A DNA stretch of 64,000 nucleotides from CF-118 sp035934385 (lineage in GTDB: Bacteria > Chloroflexota > Dormibacteria > Dormibacterales > Dormibacteraceae): NCBI GenBank assembly GCA_035934385.1, contig DASYXY010000087.1:62001-126000 (forward strand), in the 5' to 3' direction. The notes below the pieces were generated by a model. The model saw only the letters and a list, made by a program, of their open reading frames with translations, was not told where the DNA came from and did not search any database. The position numbers and the translations under genes were made by a program. Below are positions 62,652-64,000 of the stretch, piece by piece; the first letter of the stretch is position 1; the number at the start of each line of letters is the position of its first letter.

Positions 62652-63506
62652 TCAGAGCGCCAGCAGGGATACGCCGACAAGGGTGGCCGCCGCGCCGGCG
62701 ATCTTGAGCGCGGCCGAACGTCGCTCGCGAAGCTTCCAGACGCCCCAAGCGGCGACGGCCACGACCGCGGTCTCGCGCACCGGCGCCACCACCGAGAGCG
62801 GGGCGATGCTCAGCGCGAGCAGGACCAGTAGGTATCCGGTCCACATGAACACGCCGATGATCGCGGCCTGCCGCAGAGATGGCGCGCGTTTGCCGGCGCC
62901 TTCCGGCCGGATGTGAAGGCGGCCGGCGAGCGGAAGGGTGACCGTCACGAGAACCGCCAGGACCGCCACCAGGATCCAGCCGTAAGCCCACGGCAGGGTC
63001 AGCCGTACGCCCACGCGATCGATCGCGGTGTACGCAGCGATGGCGACCCCGGTCATCAGTGCGGGCAGGGTCGCGCGTCCGCTCGTCTGGGGCAGCGTGA
63101 CGGCAAGGATCCCTCCGAGCAGCAGCGCGACGCCCACCAGCTGCACGGTGGTGAGCCGCTCACCGAGCACGGCGATTCCGATCACGACCGCCAGCAGTGG
63201 CGCCGAGCCGCGCGCGATGGGATAGACGACGGAGAGCTCGCCGCGACCGTAGGCGGCCGAAAGCAGCCAGAGGTAGGCCAGCTCGAACACTGCAGAGGCC
63301 ACCGCGAAGCCAATCGCGGCGAGGCTGATGGATGGTCTCCCGATCGCAAACCATGCGATCGCGACCGGAATCGTGAATATGAGCACCGCGAGCACCGTCC
63401 CGCGCTGAAAGGTCGTGAGCGGATCCCCGCTCACCTTGACGAGCACGTTCCACGTCCCATGCACGACGGCCGCGGCAAGGGCCAGGCCGATCGCGACAGG
63501 AATCAC
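62652..63506 (-). CDS. EamA-type drug/metabolite transporter
   Basis: 284 residues with about ten membrane helices in two EamA repeats (VHGTWNVLVKVSGDPLTTFQRG in the first, ALMTGVAIAAYTAIDRVGVRL in the second). Member of the DMT superfamily, transport substrate unknown. GTG 63506 is chosen so that helix 1 starts at once; an upstream in-frame start would add 16 unlikely residues. Confidence 0.87.
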   Translation of the reverse strand: MIPVAIGLALAAAVVHGTWNVLVKVSGDPLTTFQRGTVLAVLIFTIPVAIAWFAIGRPSISLAAIGFAVASAVFELAYLWLLSAAYGRGELSVVYPIARGSAPLLAVVIGIAVLGERLTTVQLVGVALLLGGILAVTLPQTSGRATLPALMTGVAIAAYTAIDRVGVRLTLPWAYGWILVAVLAVLVTVTLPLAGRLHIRPEGAGKRAPSLRQAAIIGVFMWTGYLLVLLALSIAPLSVVAPVRETAVVAVAAWGVWKLRERRSAALKIAGAAATLVGVSLLAL

Positions 63507-63573
63507 AGCGGCACACTGTCGCACAGCGACGCGATCCGAAGAGGAGTGGCACAATCCGGTCGGTGGGGGCGCT

Positions 63574-64000
63574 GTGACGAAGCCCTATTTCGAACCGCTT
63601 GTCGGCATCGACACCTGGTTCCTTTACGCGGAGCGCCACGAGGCCCCGCTCCACATCGGTGGGACGTACATCTTCGAGGGCACGCCGCGCGTCGAGGGCG
63701 GGCGGGGAGCGCTCGGGCTGGCGCGGACCATCGAGGAGCGCCTCCACCTCGTACCTCGCTACCGGCAGAAGCTCATGTGGCCCCCAGGCGGCGTCGGCCA
63801 CCCGGTCTGGGTCGACGACGCGGACTTCGACCTCTCGTATCACGTGCGTCGCGCCGCGCTCCCGAGCCCCGGCGATGACGACGCCCTTCGCGATTACGTG
63901 GCGCGCGTTTTCGCGCGGCCACTCGATCTGAACAAGCCGCTGTGGGAGGTCACGATTGTCGAAGGCTTGACGGGCGGTCGCGTCGCGGTGGTCAACAAGG
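63574..64000 (+). CDS. WS/DGAT-family O-acyltransferase (3-prime end beyond window)
   Basis: The first 142 residues closely parallel the gene at 4344: PYFEPLVGIDTWFLYAERHEAPLHIGGTYIFEG, LVPRYRQKL, HPVWVDDADFDL and RPLDLNKPLWEVTIVEGL. The window ends just before the expected HHxxxDG motif, so catalytic competence cannot be checked. GTG start with GGGGG five bases upstream. Divergent from the EamA gene. Confidence 0.9.
   Translation, partial: MTKPYFEPLVGIDTWFLYAERHEAPLHIGGTYIFEGTPRVEGGRGALGLARTIEERLHLVPRYRQKLMWPPGGVGHPVWVDDADFDLSYHVRRAALPSPGDDDALRDYVARVFARPLDLNKPLWEVTIVEGLTGGRVAVVNK

Overview
The window is GC-rich, densely packed bacterial chromosome. No stretch of more than 300 bases lacks a gene, and I saw no rRNA, tRNA, insertion sequence, prophage or CRISPR array. 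Four-base start/stop overlaps (ATGA, GTGA, TTGA), TTG and GTG starts, and very short divergent gaps (11 to 20 bases between opposing start codons) are common. Gene content (menaquinone pathway, WS/DGAT acyltransferases, CODH-type molybdenum hydroxylase, DUF5317 membrane protein, multi-GAF kinase) suggests a soil member of the Terrabacteria such as Candidatus Dormibacterota or a nearby Chloroflexota/Actinomycetota lineage. That placement is inference; no marker gene here settles it.

Layout. 1-4.3 kb (minus): two SCP2-like proteins, methylmalonyl-CoA epimerase, methylmalonyl-CoA mutase catalytic subunit, a VOC protein and an acyl-CoA carboxylase carboxyltransferase (cut by the window edge), i.e. 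a propionyl-CoA/methylmalonyl-CoA module. 4.3-15.2 kb: a WS/DGAT acyltransferase, a very large S9 peptidase fused to an FHA domain, a membrane-anchored sulfite-oxidase-type molybdoenzyme, FixC-like flavoprotein with a VOC protein, coaE, an alpha-methylacyl-CoA racemase-like CoA-transferase and small hypotheticals. 15.3-19 kb: galU, a FlK-type thioesterase, a PLP dehydratase with a stand-alone Lrp/RAM domain, and a DUF4253 protein. 19-25.2 kb (minus): an operon of peptidase S51, alpha/beta hydrolase, acyltransferase, SDR, tdh, kbl and a methyltransferase (threonine to glycine plus acetyl-CoA at its end). 25.2-30 kb: gltX-lgt, convergent with DUF72, rlmN and an MBL hydrolase.

30-37.5 kb is a signalling block: a 1350-residue soluble histidine kinase with about six GAF domains and a PAS, translationally coupled to a degenerate kinase-like protein, divergent from a receiver-only protein and a receiver-winged-helix regulator that is coupled to an M20 amidohydrolase. 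37.5-41 kb: DUF5317 protein, an FtsH-like AAA/M41 protease and a secreted lytic transglycosylase. 41.5-48 kb: merR-menF, menD, menH, a mini PII-like protein, menA, menB (menaquinone; menC and menE are not here). 48-58.3 kb: a MocA-like cytidylyltransferase, nfo, a CGNR regulator with a conspicuous palindromic operator, then coxS-L-M-D-E-xdhC (form II CODH type) with divergent coxG. 58.3-64 kb: amidase, methyltransferase, AlkA-like glycosylase, cspA with a leader hairpin touching its Shine-Dalgarno, an EamA transporter and the start of a second WS/DGAT.

The most unusual things are: recurrent TANNNT boxes 5-8 bases upstream of start codons (leaderless transcription); at least four genes whose conserved N-terminus has no ATG/GTG/TTG available, two of them beginning at stop-N-ACG; the S9-FHA fusion; the GAF kinase/pseudokinase pair; and a 12-bp palindrome (AGTGCCGGCACT) repeated in two convergent gaps.
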